Counted from the stretch's first letter, positions 24,440-33,497 are shown. The stretch: DNA of 63,863 bases from Cloacimonetes bacterium UBA3900 (GCA_002391675.1 DGFM01000038.1:1-63863); one strand, 5' to 3'. Translations and numbers: made by a program. The notes: generated by a model not told the origin, from the sequence alone.

Positions 24440-26311
24440 ATGAAAGAAACCAAAAAAGTTAATGAAAGTATGGCGGAGCAGAGATATTGGAGAAAGATAT
24501 ACCGGCTTCTGAATAGAAAAGAGCGGGTTCAGTTTTTAGGGATACTGTTCCTTCAAATATTAGCATCAATTTCTGAAGTGATCGGTCTTGGGGCAATTCC
24601 TGCATTTATACTTGCATTGTCCAATCCTGCCAAGATATTGGAGCACAAAACTGCTGGCCCCATCCTGAGTCAATTGGGTGTCACTGATTCTAAGAATTTG
24701 TTGATTTGGGGCGGACTTGCCATGATCATCGTGTTTGTTCTCAAAAACATCTTCTTCATTATCGTTGAATATATAAAGGTGAACTATCTGCGCAATCTCC
24801 AGATTCGTATTAGCAGAGAGCTATTTTATAGGTATATGTATGCAGAGTACACCTATCTTCTAAGCCACAACACCGCAGAGCTGCTGCGAAGTTGCATGAG
24901 TGATGTATCAAGGGTTGTTTTGAATGTTGTTCAAAGTTTTCTCACCCTGTTTATGAACATTGTTTTAGCTATTAATCTTATAGTGGTTCTTTTTGTGATG
25001 GAGCCCATATCATCCCTATTAACTGTTGTCGTTATCGGTTCCGTATCTTTCATCTTTTTAAGGGTTACTCGCAACAAACTTGTCAGCTTGGGCCAAAGAG
25101 CCCAGGAAGCTTTCTTAGACATTATACAGGCAGTTGAAGATGGTTTGAGTGGAATTAAAGAAACAAGGGTGATGCAAGCAGAGAGTATGTTTATTAATGC
25201 ATACAATCGTGCCTTCAGGGTTTTTTCAAGATCGGAAAAAATCAGGGGTCTTATCTCAAGTGCCATCCGTCCTATCTTTGAGATTCTATTGGTTGCGGCA
25301 CTGCTGTCAATTACAGCGGTTATGTTCATGCAAAATAAGCCAATTGGGTCAATAATCCCGATGTTGGCTACCTTTAGTGTGGCAATGGTGCGTCTGATGC
25401 CGTCCATAAGGGAAATAACCAGCGTCCTTTCCACTATGAGGTATGCCTTGGTGTCAATAGACCCTATCTTAAGCAGCATGGATATACCTCTTGTTTCTGA
25501 TCCTACGGCTCAAGAAGCAGAAGACGATGATGGTGACAATGCTCTTAAGTTTAATCAAACAATATCAGTGGAAAACCTAACCTACTTCTATCCAAATACC
25601 GATAGGCCAGCCGTTGACAATGTTAGCTTCGAAATCAAAAAAGGGGAAACGGTAGCCTTTGTCGGAGGATCCGGAGCGGGCAAAACCACTCTGTTAGATT
25701 TGATTACCGGTCTTTTGACCCCCACCTCCGGGAGGATATTGGCAGATGGCAACGATATAACAAGCAGGATGAGGCTGTGGCAAAAGAATCTAGGCTATAT
25801 ACCTCAATTCATTTTTTTGGCTGATATTTCCATCAAAGAAAACATTTTATGGGGTAGAAAGGAAACAGCAGAGAATATGGAAAACTACAAGGAAGCAATA
25901 GTAAGTTCCCAATTAGAAGAACTTGTTAACCAGCTTCAACAAGGGGATGATACCATAATTGGCGAGCGAGGGACGAGGCTTAGTGGTGGACAAAGGCAGA
26001 GAATTGGAATTGCGAGAGCTATATTCCGCGATCCTGAAGTTTTGATTATGGATGAAGCGACTGCTTCCTTGGATAGTATTACGGAAAAAGAAATTGCAGA
26101 TGCCTTGGTTAGAATGAAGGGGCAAAGAACTATTTTGATTGTTGCTCACCGTCTAAGCACAGTGCGTAATAGTGATCGGATATACCTGATGGACTCCGGC
26201 AGAATAATTGATTCTGGCAGCTATGATGAACTGTATGAAAGAAATGAAATTTTCCGAAAGCTACACGGCACCTTTGTAAATTCTGAAGAAAGTAAAGAAG
26301 AGACAATATGA
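24440..26311 (+). CDS. ABC exporter (MsbA/PglK type), probable lipid-linked glycan flippase
   Basis: This half-transporter fuses six membrane helices (about 1-330) to an ATPase. The ATPase has Walker A GGSGAGKTT (about 409-417), signature LSGGQRQRIGIARAI (about 513), Walker B VLIMDEATASLD and the H-loop IVAHRLSTV, so it should be active as a homodimer. The family moves lipids, peptides or lipid-linked oligosaccharides. The setting at the head of a glycan cluster favours flipping of undecaprenyl-linked repeat units, as PglK does. No Wzx-type flippase is seen in this window, which supports this reading. The ATG lacks a clear Shine-Dalgarno site. The stop overlaps the next gene by ATGA. Confidence 0.88.
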   Translation: MKETKKVNESMAEQRYWRKIYRLLNRKERVQFLGILFLQILASISEVIGLGAIPAFILALSNPAKILEHKTAGPILSQLGVTDSKNLLIWGGLAMIIVFVLKNIFFIIVEYIKVNYLRNLQIRISRELFYRYMYAEYTYLLSHNTAELLRSCMSDVSRVVLNVVQSFLTLFMNIVLAINLIVVLFVMEPISSLLTVVVIGSVSFIFLRVTRNKLVSLGQRAQEAFLDIIQAVEDGLSGIKETRVMQAESMFINAYNRAFRVFSRSEKIRGLISSAIRPIFEILLVAALLSITAVMFMQNKPIGSIIPMLATFSVAMVRLMPSIREITSVLSTMRYALVSIDPILSSMDIPLVSDPTAQEAEDDDGDNALKFNQTISVENLTYFYPNTDRPAVDNVSFEIKKGETVAFVGGSGAGKTTLLDLITGLLTPTSGRILADGNDITSRMRLWQKNLGYIPQFIFLADISIKENILWGRKETAENMENYKEAIVSSQLEELVNQLQQGDDTIIGERGTRLSGGQRQRIGIARAIFRDPEVLIMDEATASLDSITEKEIADALVRMKGQRTILIVAHRLSTVRNSDRIYLMDSGRIIDSGSYDELYERNEIFRKLHGTFVNSEESKEETI

Positions 26312-27285
26312 AAGCATTAGTTACCGGCGCCGACGGTTTTATCGGCTCTCATCTAACAGAACACCTGCTGCAAGCAGGCTACCATGTAAGAGCATTAGCT
26401 CAGTACAATAGTTTCAATAACTGGGGTTGGTTGGAAGACGTAGAACCGCGACCCGAACTGGAGATTGTCACAGGCGACGTCCGGGATCCCAATTACTGTC
26501 GTGTGATTTGTGAAGATGTAGATGTAGTCTTCCATCTGGCTGCCCTGATCGCTATTCCTTACTCCTATATTGCTCCTGATAGCTACATCGATACCAACGT
26601 AAAGGGAACGTTGAATATCTGCCAGGCGGCCAGGGATGCAAAAGTGCAAAGGATTTTGGTTACCTCCACCAGTGAGGTATATGGCACGGCGCAATATGTT
26701 CCCATCGATGAAAAGCATCCTATGCAACCGCAGTCTCCCTACAGTGCCAGCAAGATTGGGGCCGATGTCATCGCCATGAGTTTCTACAATGCGCTGAAAC
26801 TCCCGCTCACCATAGTGCGTCCTTTCAATACTTACGGTCCACGTCAGTCAGCGCGGGCTGTGATTCCCACCATCATCACCCAGATCGCCGCCGGGATGAA
26901 GCAGATTAAGCTGGGTGACACCACGCCTACCCGTGATTTTAACTACGTAGAGGATACCTGCAGAGGATTTCTTGAGCTGGCCAAGTGTGACCAAGCCATT
27001 GGTGAAACGGTAAACGTTGGCTCCAACTATGAGACATCTGTTCAAGATACTTTGGAATTGATCAAAGACATCATGCAAAGCGATGTGGAGTTTATCAGAG
27101 ACGAGCAGAGGATCCGTCCTGAAAAGTCAGAGGTGTTCAGGCTTTGGTGCGATAACAGCAAGATACGTGCTTTGACAGGCTTCGAGCCGCGCTACAGCAT
27201 CCGAGAGGGTCTGGAAAAGACAGTGGAGTGGTTTACCCAGCCGGAGAACTTGAGGAAATACAAAGCTGGCATTTATAATGTTTGA
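26308..27285 (+). CDS. legB: LegB-like NAD-dependent sugar 4,6-dehydratase
   Basis: This is an extended SDR enzyme with the nucleotide-binding TGADGFIGSHL, the catalytic STSEVYG and YSASKIGAD (YxxxK), and the C-terminal YKAGIYNV ending typical of LegB. The known family removes water from GDP-GlcNAc to give a 6-deoxy-4-keto sugar on the way to legionaminic acid. Segments such as HLAALIAIPYSYIAPDSYID and TYGPRQSARAVIPTIITQ are hallmarks. The rest of that pathway (LegC, LegG, LegI, LegF) is not found here, so the product may go elsewhere. It overlaps the ABC gene by four bases. A PtmE-like nucleotidyltransferase at 32436 could supply the GDP-sugar. Confidence 0.8.
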   Translation: MKALVTGADGFIGSHLTEHLLQAGYHVRALAQYNSFNNWGWLEDVEPRPELEIVTGDVRDPNYCRVICEDVDVVFHLAALIAIPYSYIAPDSYIDTNVKGTLNICQAARDAKVQRILVTSTSEVYGTAQYVPIDEKHPMQPQSPYSASKIGADVIAMSFYNALKLPLTIVRPFNTYGPRQSARAVIPTIITQIAAGMKQIKLGDTTPTRDFNYVEDTCRGFLELAKCDQAIGETVNVGSNYETSVQDTLELIKDIMQSDVEFIRDEQRIRPEKSEVFRLWCDNSKIRALTGFEPRYSIREGLEKTVEWFTQPENLRKYKAGIYNV

Positions 27286-27290
27286 TTCTT

Positions 27291-27336
27291 CCACGAATGC
27301 TCAAAAGCCCACGAATTACACGAATTATTGGTAAGA
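27291..27336 (-). repeat. Inverted TTCGTG microunits after the legB-like gene
   Basis: CCACGAATG, CCCACGAATT and ACACGAATT are reverse-complement units of repeat B. They begin six bases after the legB-like stop. Together with forward copy 3 they make the 447-bp gap a convergent pair of half-repeats. The remaining bases 27337-27449 show nothing recognisable. Confidence 0.75.
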
Positions 27337-27449
27337 TGTGTAGACTTGGCGGAAGTGGGTATTAAGAGATTTTAGCGTGCAGATGATAACTACAAATGAG
27401 AATTAACAAGAGTGATACATACTGTCATCTTACATACCCTACAATTGTT

Positions 27450-27732
27450 GTAATTCGTGTAATATCTATGGCTACCAATGGCCTTGATCCATCCCGCAGA
27501 GCTCTTCCGTCTCTGCAGCGACAGCCCGTTGTCCCCCCCCCTATTATATCGTTCGTGTAATTCGTGTAATTCGTGGGAAGAACATAAACCCCGGAGTTGT
27601 GCGGATTGTGAAGTGTAACAGATGCATAGCTTACAACGATCTCCCCATGATACCCTTATCCGTGTCCATCCGTGTTCATCCGTGGAAAAAGGAAAAAAGA
27701 ACATCCGTGTTATTTCGTGGGAAAAACAAAAT
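27450..27732 (+). repeat. TTCGTG-rich dispersed repeat B, copy 3
   Basis: The copy has the same order of parts as copies 1 and 2, ending ATTTCGTGGG only about a dozen bases before the next gene's ATG. The core hairpins are kept: GCAGAG/CTCTGC. The second stem reads CAGCG/CGTTG where copy 2 has CAATG/CATTG, so changes on both sides preserve pairing. A run of C (27532-27541) replaces CCATTGTAAAC. The whole 5' leader of the downstream decarboxylase is made of this repeat. Confidence 0.85.
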
Positions 27733-28968
27733 ATGAACCTTACCTATGACAAACTGCAAGACTTGGAGCGCAGATTAGGCGATTCTTGGTATATTCTGGA
27801 CCTTGACCGGTTTGTGGCTAATTACAACGATTTCTTGGCGGCGTTTCGCAAGTATTACCCAAATACCCAAATAGCATATTCCTACAAAACAAATTATACT
27901 CCTTTACTGGGGAAGACTGTGAATGAGCTGGGCGGATATGCCGAAGTCGTTTCAGAGATGGAATACCTTCTGGCAATCGATATAGGTGTTCAGCCGGAAA
28001 ACATTATTGTAAATGGTCCCTATAAACCTTATCGTGCCTTAGAGTTGTATCTTGAGAGCGGGAGCGTCGTTGTCTTGGATTCTTACCAAGAGTACAAAGA
28101 TACAATTCAGATCGCGAAGTCAAATCATGGTAAACCTCTGAGAGTCGGCTTAAGATGCAATTTCCCCTTATCCGGCTATCCAAATTCCAGGTTTGGCTTT
28201 GATATCAATAATCCCAAGTTTTACGATATTGCCAGAGAGCTTAGTTTAAATAACAATATCGTGCTGGAGGGAATTCATTCGCATTTTCCCTATCGGGACG
28301 TGAACACCTTTTATGAAAGAGTTGAGCGGATGTTTGAAGTATACGACAATGTGTCAGAATTCTGTGATTTGAAGTTTATTGATATGGGCAGTGGCCTGGG
28401 TGGCAGGACGAGCGATGAGTTGGTCAAGCTATTGGGCATCAAAAAGGTGGATTATCAAGACTATGCTGATGTGGTGGCTCATCAGTTTCAAAAGAGATTT
28501 GGGGCTGGTGAACAGGCTCCACAATTGATAATGGAGCCTGGCACTGCACTCGTCGCAGACACCATGTCATATATATGCAAGGTGATTGAGATCAAGAAGG
28601 TCGGGGATAGCAATATTGCCATCACATCTGGGTCCAAAGTTAACTACCATTCGCGCACTTCAAAGCTCAATATGCCAATACAGGTCTATTCCGATGGCCA
28701 TCAAGCTTCGGATCACCTTGATTCCGCGGATATTTCCGGTTATACCTGCATGGAAGAGGATTATATCTATCGGGCATATCAGGGCAATTTGAAAATCGGT
28801 GACTATATCCGAGTCGACAATGTTGGCTCATATTCAATCGTATTCAAGCCTCCTTTTATCAATCCCAATGTTCCCATCATCGCGTATAGTAAAGGTAGTT
28901 ATGATGTGATAAAAGAGGCTGAGGATTTTGAGTATGTTTTTCAACTGTACAAGAGGAAAACTAAATGA
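27733..28968 (+). CDS. PLP-dependent fold-type III (LysA/ODC-like) decarboxylase
   Basis: The protein has the alanine-racemase-like barrel of diaminopimelate/ornithine decarboxylases. PLP lysine lies in AYSYKTNYTP, a histidine in GIHSHFPYRDV, the glycine loop is IDMGSGLGG, and MEPGTAL stands in place of the usual EPGR. The C-terminal catalytic cysteine is in SGYTCMEEDYIY, and GSYSIVFKPPFINP closes the active site. The substrate is unknown; the EPGR-to-EPGT change argues against plain diaminopimelate. ATG 27733 is taken because an upstream in-frame ATG (27622) lies inside repeat B. It overlaps the aminotransferase gene by ATGA and is the first of three tightly coupled genes. Confidence 0.8.
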   Translation: MNLTYDKLQDLERRLGDSWYILDLDRFVANYNDFLAAFRKYYPNTQIAYSYKTNYTPLLGKTVNELGGYAEVVSEMEYLLAIDIGVQPENIIVNGPYKPYRALELYLESGSVVVLDSYQEYKDTIQIAKSNHGKPLRVGLRCNFPLSGYPNSRFGFDINNPKFYDIARELSLNNNIVLEGIHSHFPYRDVNTFYERVERMFEVYDNVSEFCDLKFIDMGSGLGGRTSDELVKLLGIKKVDYQDYADVVAHQFQKRFGAGEQAPQLIMEPGTALVADTMSYICKVIEIKKVGDSNIAITSGSKVNYHSRTSKLNMPIQVYSDGHQASDHLDSADISGYTCMEEDYIYRAYQGNLKIGDYIRVDNVGSYSIVFKPPFINPNVPIIAYSKGSYDVIKEAEDFEYVFQLYKRKTK

Positions 28969-29906
28969 AAGGCAAGAATAAAGACATGGTGTTTTTCAGA
29001 GGCGACTTCGTTCCCTCTGCTGAGGCTAACATCAGCATCCTGTCTGCCGTGGCTCAATACGGGATGAACGTATTTGAAGGTCTCAGGGGTTATTACAACC
29101 ATGATTCTCTCACCATGAACGTGTTTCAACTGCCTGAGCACATCTCGAGGTTGCTGTGTTCTGCCAGGATGCTCAAGTTCAAGTTAGACCCAGCTCACAC
29201 TCAAGCTTATATAGAACAAAAAGTGAAAGAGCTCATCAAACTGAATGCCCATACCGAAGATATTTACATCAGGGTCTGCCTGTTCTTGGATAACTTTTGG
29301 GGCTGGAGTTCTCAAGATCCTGTGGGGCTGATTATCAATACTTTTCCCAAAGATAGAGCTTTTACCGATTTGAAGGGGCTCAAGTGTTGCGTTTCATCCT
29401 GGCGGCGCATCAACGATTCCTCTTTCCCGCCTCGAATCAAAGCTGGGCCCAATTATCTGAACAGCAGATTATCTCTGTTGGAGGCTAAGCAAAACGGATA
29501 TGATTATCCCATTTTGCTCAATGACAGGTCTACTGTAGCCGAGGGCCCGGGAGCTTGTCTCTTTATCGTAAGAAACGGCTCTTTAATAACGCCACCCGTT
29601 TACGCTTCTGTGCTTGAGAGCATTACCAGAAATGCGGTAATTGATGTGGCGCGCAGTATCCTCAAGGTACCCGTGATGGAAAGAGAGATTGACAGGACTG
29701 AGCTATATTTGGCGGATGAGATATTCTTTGTAGGTACTGCTATAGAGATAATGCCTGTAGAGAGCGTGGATGGAATACAGGTTAAAGATTTTAGGCCGAG
29801 GCCAATAACCAGAGAGATTCTGAAGCACTACTTCAAGATAGTGAGAAGTGAGAGCGAACACTTTGCCAGGTGGAATACACCCATAAAAATGACACAGGAG
29901 GCTTAA
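28965..29906 (+). CDS. Class IV aminotransferase (BCAT/D-amino-acid aminotransferase fold)
   Basis: The fold is recognisable from SAVAQYGMNVFEGLRGYY, the PLP lysine in RIKAGPNYLNSRLSLLEA, NDRSTVAEGPGACLFIV and the late DEIFFVGTAIEIMPV. The family transfers amino groups between 2-oxo acids and branched-chain or D-amino acids, and some members are lyases. At 313 residues the length is typical. The location between a decarboxylase and an aldolase suggests that it aminates a 2-oxo acid made by the aldolase. It overlaps the previous gene by four bases and touches the next (TAA then ATG), with AGGAGG inside its last codons serving the next gene. Confidence 0.85.
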   Translation: MKGKNKDMVFFRGDFVPSAEANISILSAVAQYGMNVFEGLRGYYNHDSLTMNVFQLPEHISRLLCSARMLKFKLDPAHTQAYIEQKVKELIKLNAHTEDIYIRVCLFLDNFWGWSSQDPVGLIINTFPKDRAFTDLKGLKCCVSSWRRINDSSFPPRIKAGPNYLNSRLSLLEAKQNGYDYPILLNDRSTVAEGPGACLFIVRNGSLITPPVYASVLESITRNAVIDVARSILKVPVMEREIDRTELYLADEIFFVGTAIEIMPVESVDGIQVKDFRPRPITREILKHYFKIVRSESEHFARWNTPIKMTQEA

Positions 29907-30704
29907 ATGGAGTATATCTCGATAACTAATGACCCAATGGTTGCCCGGCTCTTCGAATCTGCCGGTATCCATGATGTGATGGTTGATCTTGAGATAATAG
30001 GGAAACAGGAAAGGCAAAAGGGGTTGAATACGGTCATATCTTGTCACTCAATGGATGATATCAGCACCATCAGAAATGTCTTAACACAATCCAATTTGCT
30101 GGTGAGAGTCAATCCTATTCACGCCGGATCCAAGGATGAAATAGAGGAAGTGATTGCGAGGAAGGCAGATATCATTATGCTGCCAATGTTTACCACGGCA
30201 GAGGAAGTGGCGCAATTTGTAGAAATCGTTGATGGGCGTGCAAAGGTGTATCTCTTGCTTGAAACTGCCCAGGCAATGGTGAGAATAGACGACATATTGT
30301 CAGTCAAAGGAATTGATGCTATTCACATAGGGTTAAATGATCTGTCCATCAGTATGGGGCTTGATTTTTTGTATGAGCCTCTTATTGGCGGGATTGTGGA
30401 ATATATCTGTTCCAAGATTGGGGCTCACAAGATAAAATATGGCTTTGGAGGCGTATCCAGACTGAGCAGAGGAAAGCTTATCTTGTCAGAGCATTTCAGG
30501 TTAGGGTCTCAGATGGTTATCATCAATAGGGATTTTAGATATTACAAGGAAAGCTATGAGGAGATAATCCAAGCAGTGGACATGAAGCATGAGATAGATC
30601 TGATCAATGAATATCTGGAATCCCTGGTTACAAAAGATGCTGAATATCTTGAATCTAACAGTATAAAATTGGTGGCTGAGATTAAGAGCCAGATAAGGTC
30701 TTGA
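29907..30704 (+). CDS. HpcH/HpaI-family aldolase
   Basis: The sequence follows HpaI-type class II aldolases: an opening DLEI region, VRVNP with the conserved arginine, the metal-binding glutamate in LLLETAQAM, and the metal aspartate in GIDAIHIGLNDLSISMGLD. These enzymes join or split pyruvate (or acetyl units) and aldehydes. At 265 residues the length is normal. The start immediately follows the aminotransferase stop and uses AGGAGG eight bases upstream. The natural aldehyde acceptor is unknown. Citrate-lyase-like activity is an alternative, but the GLNDLS motif fits HpaI better. Confidence 0.82.
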   Translation: MEYISITNDPMVARLFESAGIHDVMVDLEIIGKQERQKGLNTVISCHSMDDISTIRNVLTQSNLLVRVNPIHAGSKDEIEEVIARKADIIMLPMFTTAEEVAQFVEIVDGRAKVYLLLETAQAMVRIDDILSVKGIDAIHIGLNDLSISMGLDFLYEPLIGGIVEYICSKIGAHKIKYGFGGVSRLSRGKLILSEHFRLGSQMVIINRDFRYYKESYEEIIQAVDMKHEIDLINEYLESLVTKDAEYLESNSIKLVAEIKSQIRS

Positions 30705-30886
30705 GTATGGACACTCTAAGTATGTCTGTAAAACATTCAATGAGGATCAGTTAATAATAATATGGGGAGACAATGTAGATGGACTGTTGTTGCTCATATC
30801 CGTACCCAAGCTTTGGGTGTGGAGCTTCCCATATGCTTTGATTGCTCCAAATTAATTGTAGGGATACATAGGAGATAGGATTAACG

Positions 30887-32209
30887 ATGAGATTGGTGAT
30901 GTTATGCCACTTTTCAAACCCGAAAGTGAGAAGTCGCCTAAATCTATTGTCAAGAAACAGGCTGACGGCAAGAAACTTCTTTAAAAAACGCTCCCAAGCT
31001 GTTTATTCTGATTTTGCACCCTGGGTTTCAAGTTTAATCCTTGAGCTTGAGCATTTTAAAGAGCATGAGTTCCACATTGTATCTCCCCATAGAGGTATGG
31101 CGAGGATGTGTCAGGAGTTTAATCTTGATGGCATTCACTATCATTTTTACAATCCGGATCATCTAAAAAATTATGATTCATTTATGACAAAAACGTTCCC
31201 CAACTCAATGAACCATTATCTGCTCAATAGATATCTCGTTAAGCGCATCATCAGGAAGATAAAACCTGACATCGTAAACCTTATTGGAGCTGAGAATCCC
31301 TACTACTCCAGTGCAGCTCTCGATATTAAGGGAATTCCTATTTATCTCACCGTGCAAACCGTTTATTCAAACGATAATGCAAAACAGTTGTCGGGTTCCC
31401 TTGATCCCTATAGAGCGGCATTGGAAAAGGAGCTGTACCGTAGAGTGTACTACGTTGGCTGTGAAGGTAAAATGCACTATGATTTGATCCGGAAAATGAA
31501 TCCTGAAATTACAATCTTTAAGATGCTTTTTCCCTACAAAAAGCCGGCCTTAGTGGAAGCAGTCGAACCGGAGTTTGACTTTGTAAATTTTGCGGGCAGG
31601 ATGGGGGAATCAAAGGGCGGTCTCGACGCATTAGAGGCTCTCGCGCATCTGAAAAGGCAGGGAATAACAGCTTCACTAAATCTGGTGGGAAGAGCTGCTC
31701 CTGAGTATCAGAGAAAAATGGAAACGTTTGTCAAAGATAACGGCCTATCCGATCAGGTAACCTTTTCGGGGTACTTTAAAGAGCATATTGATATGTTCAG
31801 GCAGGTCAAGAAGTCACGCTTTGCTTTGCTGCCAATAAAGCTGGATGTGATATCAAGCACGATCATTGAGGCAGCTCACCTTGGTTTGCCCATCGTTACC
31901 TATATCACCAGCGGAACCCCCTATCTCAATAGGGACGGCGAGGCTGTGTTGCTATCAAACATTGGAGATATTAAGGGGTTGGCCAACAATATGAAGAGGT
32001 TGCTTGAGAATCCTGAACTTGGGGAAACGCTAAGTAATGCTGCCACTCGCTTGGTCGATAAGGATTTTGATAATAGAAAATCAACCAAGAGTTTGCTGGA
32101 CAACTTTGCAGCAATCCTTGAATATGAGCGAAATGGAACACCTATACCAGAGGAGATGCTCTTTAACCCGGATGATTATCCAGACTACAAAGGAGTGTAT
32201 GGCGGCTAA
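30887..32209 (+). CDS. GT4-family glycosyltransferase
   Basis: This is a GT-B-fold cytoplasmic enzyme that adds a sugar to a lipid-linked intermediate. The C-terminal half has the donor-binding region VNFAGRMGESKGGLDALEAL, then GYFKEHIDMF and the E-containing SSTIIEAAHLGLPIVTY in place of the usual EAMACG. A good ribosome-binding site (GGAGATAGGA) precedes the ATG. The 180-bp gap before it holds only a small palindrome ACCCAA-GCT-TTGGGT (30804-30818). Donor and acceptor cannot be told. Confidence 0.82.
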   Translation: MRLVMLCHFSNPKVRSRLNLLSRNRLTARNFFKKRSQAVYSDFAPWVSSLILELEHFKEHEFHIVSPHRGMARMCQEFNLDGIHYHFYNPDHLKNYDSFMTKTFPNSMNHYLLNRYLVKRIIRKIKPDIVNLIGAENPYYSSAALDIKGIPIYLTVQTVYSNDNAKQLSGSLDPYRAALEKELYRRVYYVGCEGKMHYDLIRKMNPEITIFKMLFPYKKPALVEAVEPEFDFVNFAGRMGESKGGLDALEALAHLKRQGITASLNLVGRAAPEYQRKMETFVKDNGLSDQVTFSGYFKEHIDMFRQVKKSRFALLPIKLDVISSTIIEAAHLGLPIVTYITSGTPYLNRDGEAVLLSNIGDIKGLANNMKRLLENPELGETLSNAATRLVDKDFDNRKSTKSLLDNFAAILEYERNGTPIPEEMLFNPDDYPDYKGVYGG

Positions 32210-32224
32210 AACAAGCCCAGGTTC

Positions 32225-32434
32225 TTGCCCAAAATTATTTTAGATACCAGATGCGCAATGTCCAACATATACTACCCGTTAGCCTTGCAATCGTCAATAA
32301 ACGGTATAAATGCAACTGTCATGGTATGTTATCAGATAAAGATTACTCTTGGAGTGACCGTTGGTATGGACTCAGCGATTACAAAGGGCGCGCCGGTTGC
32401 TGGAGTATGGGTGGGTAAAACCGCGAGGAACTGA
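32225..32434 (+). pseudogene. Remnant of a left-handed beta-helix (hexapeptide) acetyltransferase
   Basis: The last 30 residues read ITLGVTVGMDSAITKGAPVA then GVWVGKTARN. This closely follows the hexapeptide-repeat ending of sugar N-acetyltransferases such as NeuD, PglD or LegH (pattern VTVGAGSVVTKDVP-AG-VAGNPAR). Only about 70 codons remain, and the N-terminal binding domain is gone because the upstream glycosyltransferase ends at 32209. The stop sits two bases from the next start with normal operon spacing, as if this was once the end of a functional gene. It may be a fossil of a LegH-type step. Confidence 0.6.
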
Positions 32435-32435
32435 A

Positions 32436-33497
32436 ATGAAAGACAAAATAAAACAACTTAGCATTGATGCTTCATCTTCCATTAGCTCTGCCCTCCAAAA
32501 AATGGATGCCATTGAAAGAAAGCTGCTCATAGTTACCGATAAAGAGCGTTTCTATAGTATTCTCAGTATAGGCGACATACAGCGAGCCATTATCAAGGGT
32601 GTTGACCTAAAAAGTCCCATCATCAATATTCTTAGAGACGAGGTCGGAGTAGCGTCTCCCAAGGATGACATGGAAGCTGTGAGACAGACGATGCTCATGG
32701 AAAGAAACGAGTATATGCCCATAGTTGATGAATGGGGGAATGTAGAAAAAGTGCTTTTTTGGGAAGATTTGTTTTCTGATCATGCGTCACCGGTCAAAAA
32801 GAAGCTGCAGCTTCCTGTTTTGATCATGGCGGGTGGGATTGGTTCCAGGCTCAGGCCTTTAACCAATGTTTTCCCTAAGGCTTTGATTCCCATCGGGGAA
32901 AAGTCTATTATTGAACAGATAATTGACTCCTTTATTGAGTATGATTGTAGAGATTACTATGTGTCGGTAAATCATAAGGCAGAGATGATCAAGTTTTATC
33001 TCAAGGATGGAGCGGCTAAAGGAATAAGGATAAGCTATTTGGAGGAGGATGATTTTTGGGGTACCGCGGGCAGTATACGCTTGCTTGAGCCCTATGTGGA
33101 TTCCACTTTTTTTGTGAGCAATTGCGACATCCTGGTGGACCAAGACTATGCCGATATTCTGGAATTTCATAAAGCTAACCGTAATGAAATTACCATCGTG
33201 GGAGCCATGATGAGCCAGAAGCTGCCCTATGGTGTTATGCATACGGACAATAATGGGATGCTTATCAGGTTAGAGGAAAAGCCAGAGTTCTTTTACAAGA
33301 TCAATACCGGGCTTTATATCTTGGAGCCCTCCATCTTTGTTGATATTCCCCAGGGTGAAGTGTGTCAGATCACAGATATCATTCTTAAGCTGATTGGCCA
33401 AGAGCGCCGTGTGGGTATCTTTCCCGTGAGTGAAAACAGCTGGACAGATATGGGAAACTGGAATGAGTTTTTAAAACAAACGAAGGTACTGGAGTAA
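32436..33497 (+). CDS. CBS-domain sugar-1-phosphate nucleotidyltransferase (PtmE/LegX-like)
   Basis: Two CBS motifs (about 1-120, including LLIVTDKERFYSILSIGDIQ and YMPIVDEWGNVEKVLF) precede a nucleotidyltransferase. The catalytic part has MAGGIGSRLRPLTNVFPKAL, the metal-binding VSNCDILVDQDY and RLEEKPEFFYKINTGLYI. This CBS-first order is that of PtmE/LegX, which makes GDP-GlcN from glucosamine-1-phosphate for legionaminic acid in Campylobacter; the same fold also makes GDP-mannose. The CBS part may sense adenosine nucleotides. ATG 32436 is used because AGGAA lies five bases upstream; an earlier in-frame ATG at 32361 overlaps the acetyltransferase remnant. The LegB-like enzyme is the likely consumer. 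Confidence 0.8.
   Translation: MKDKIKQLSIDASSSISSALQKMDAIERKLLIVTDKERFYSILSIGDIQRAIIKGVDLKSPIINILRDEVGVASPKDDMEAVRQTMLMERNEYMPIVDEWGNVEKVLFWEDLFSDHASPVKKKLQLPVLIMAGGIGSRLRPLTNVFPKALIPIGEKSIIEQIIDSFIEYDCRDYYVSVNHKAEMIKFYLKDGAAKGIRISYLEEDDFWGTAGSIRLLEPYVDSTFFVSNCDILVDQDYADILEFHKANRNEITIVGAMMSQKLPYGVMHTDNNGMLIRLEEKPEFFYKINTGLYILEPSIFVDIPQGEVCQITDIILKLIGQERRVGIFPVSENSWTDMGNWNEFLKQTKVLE

Noticed and set aside
27622..27732. An N-terminal extension of the decarboxylase starting at ATG 27622
   Set aside because: The added 37 residues are encoded entirely by repeat B and have no counterpart in the enzyme family.
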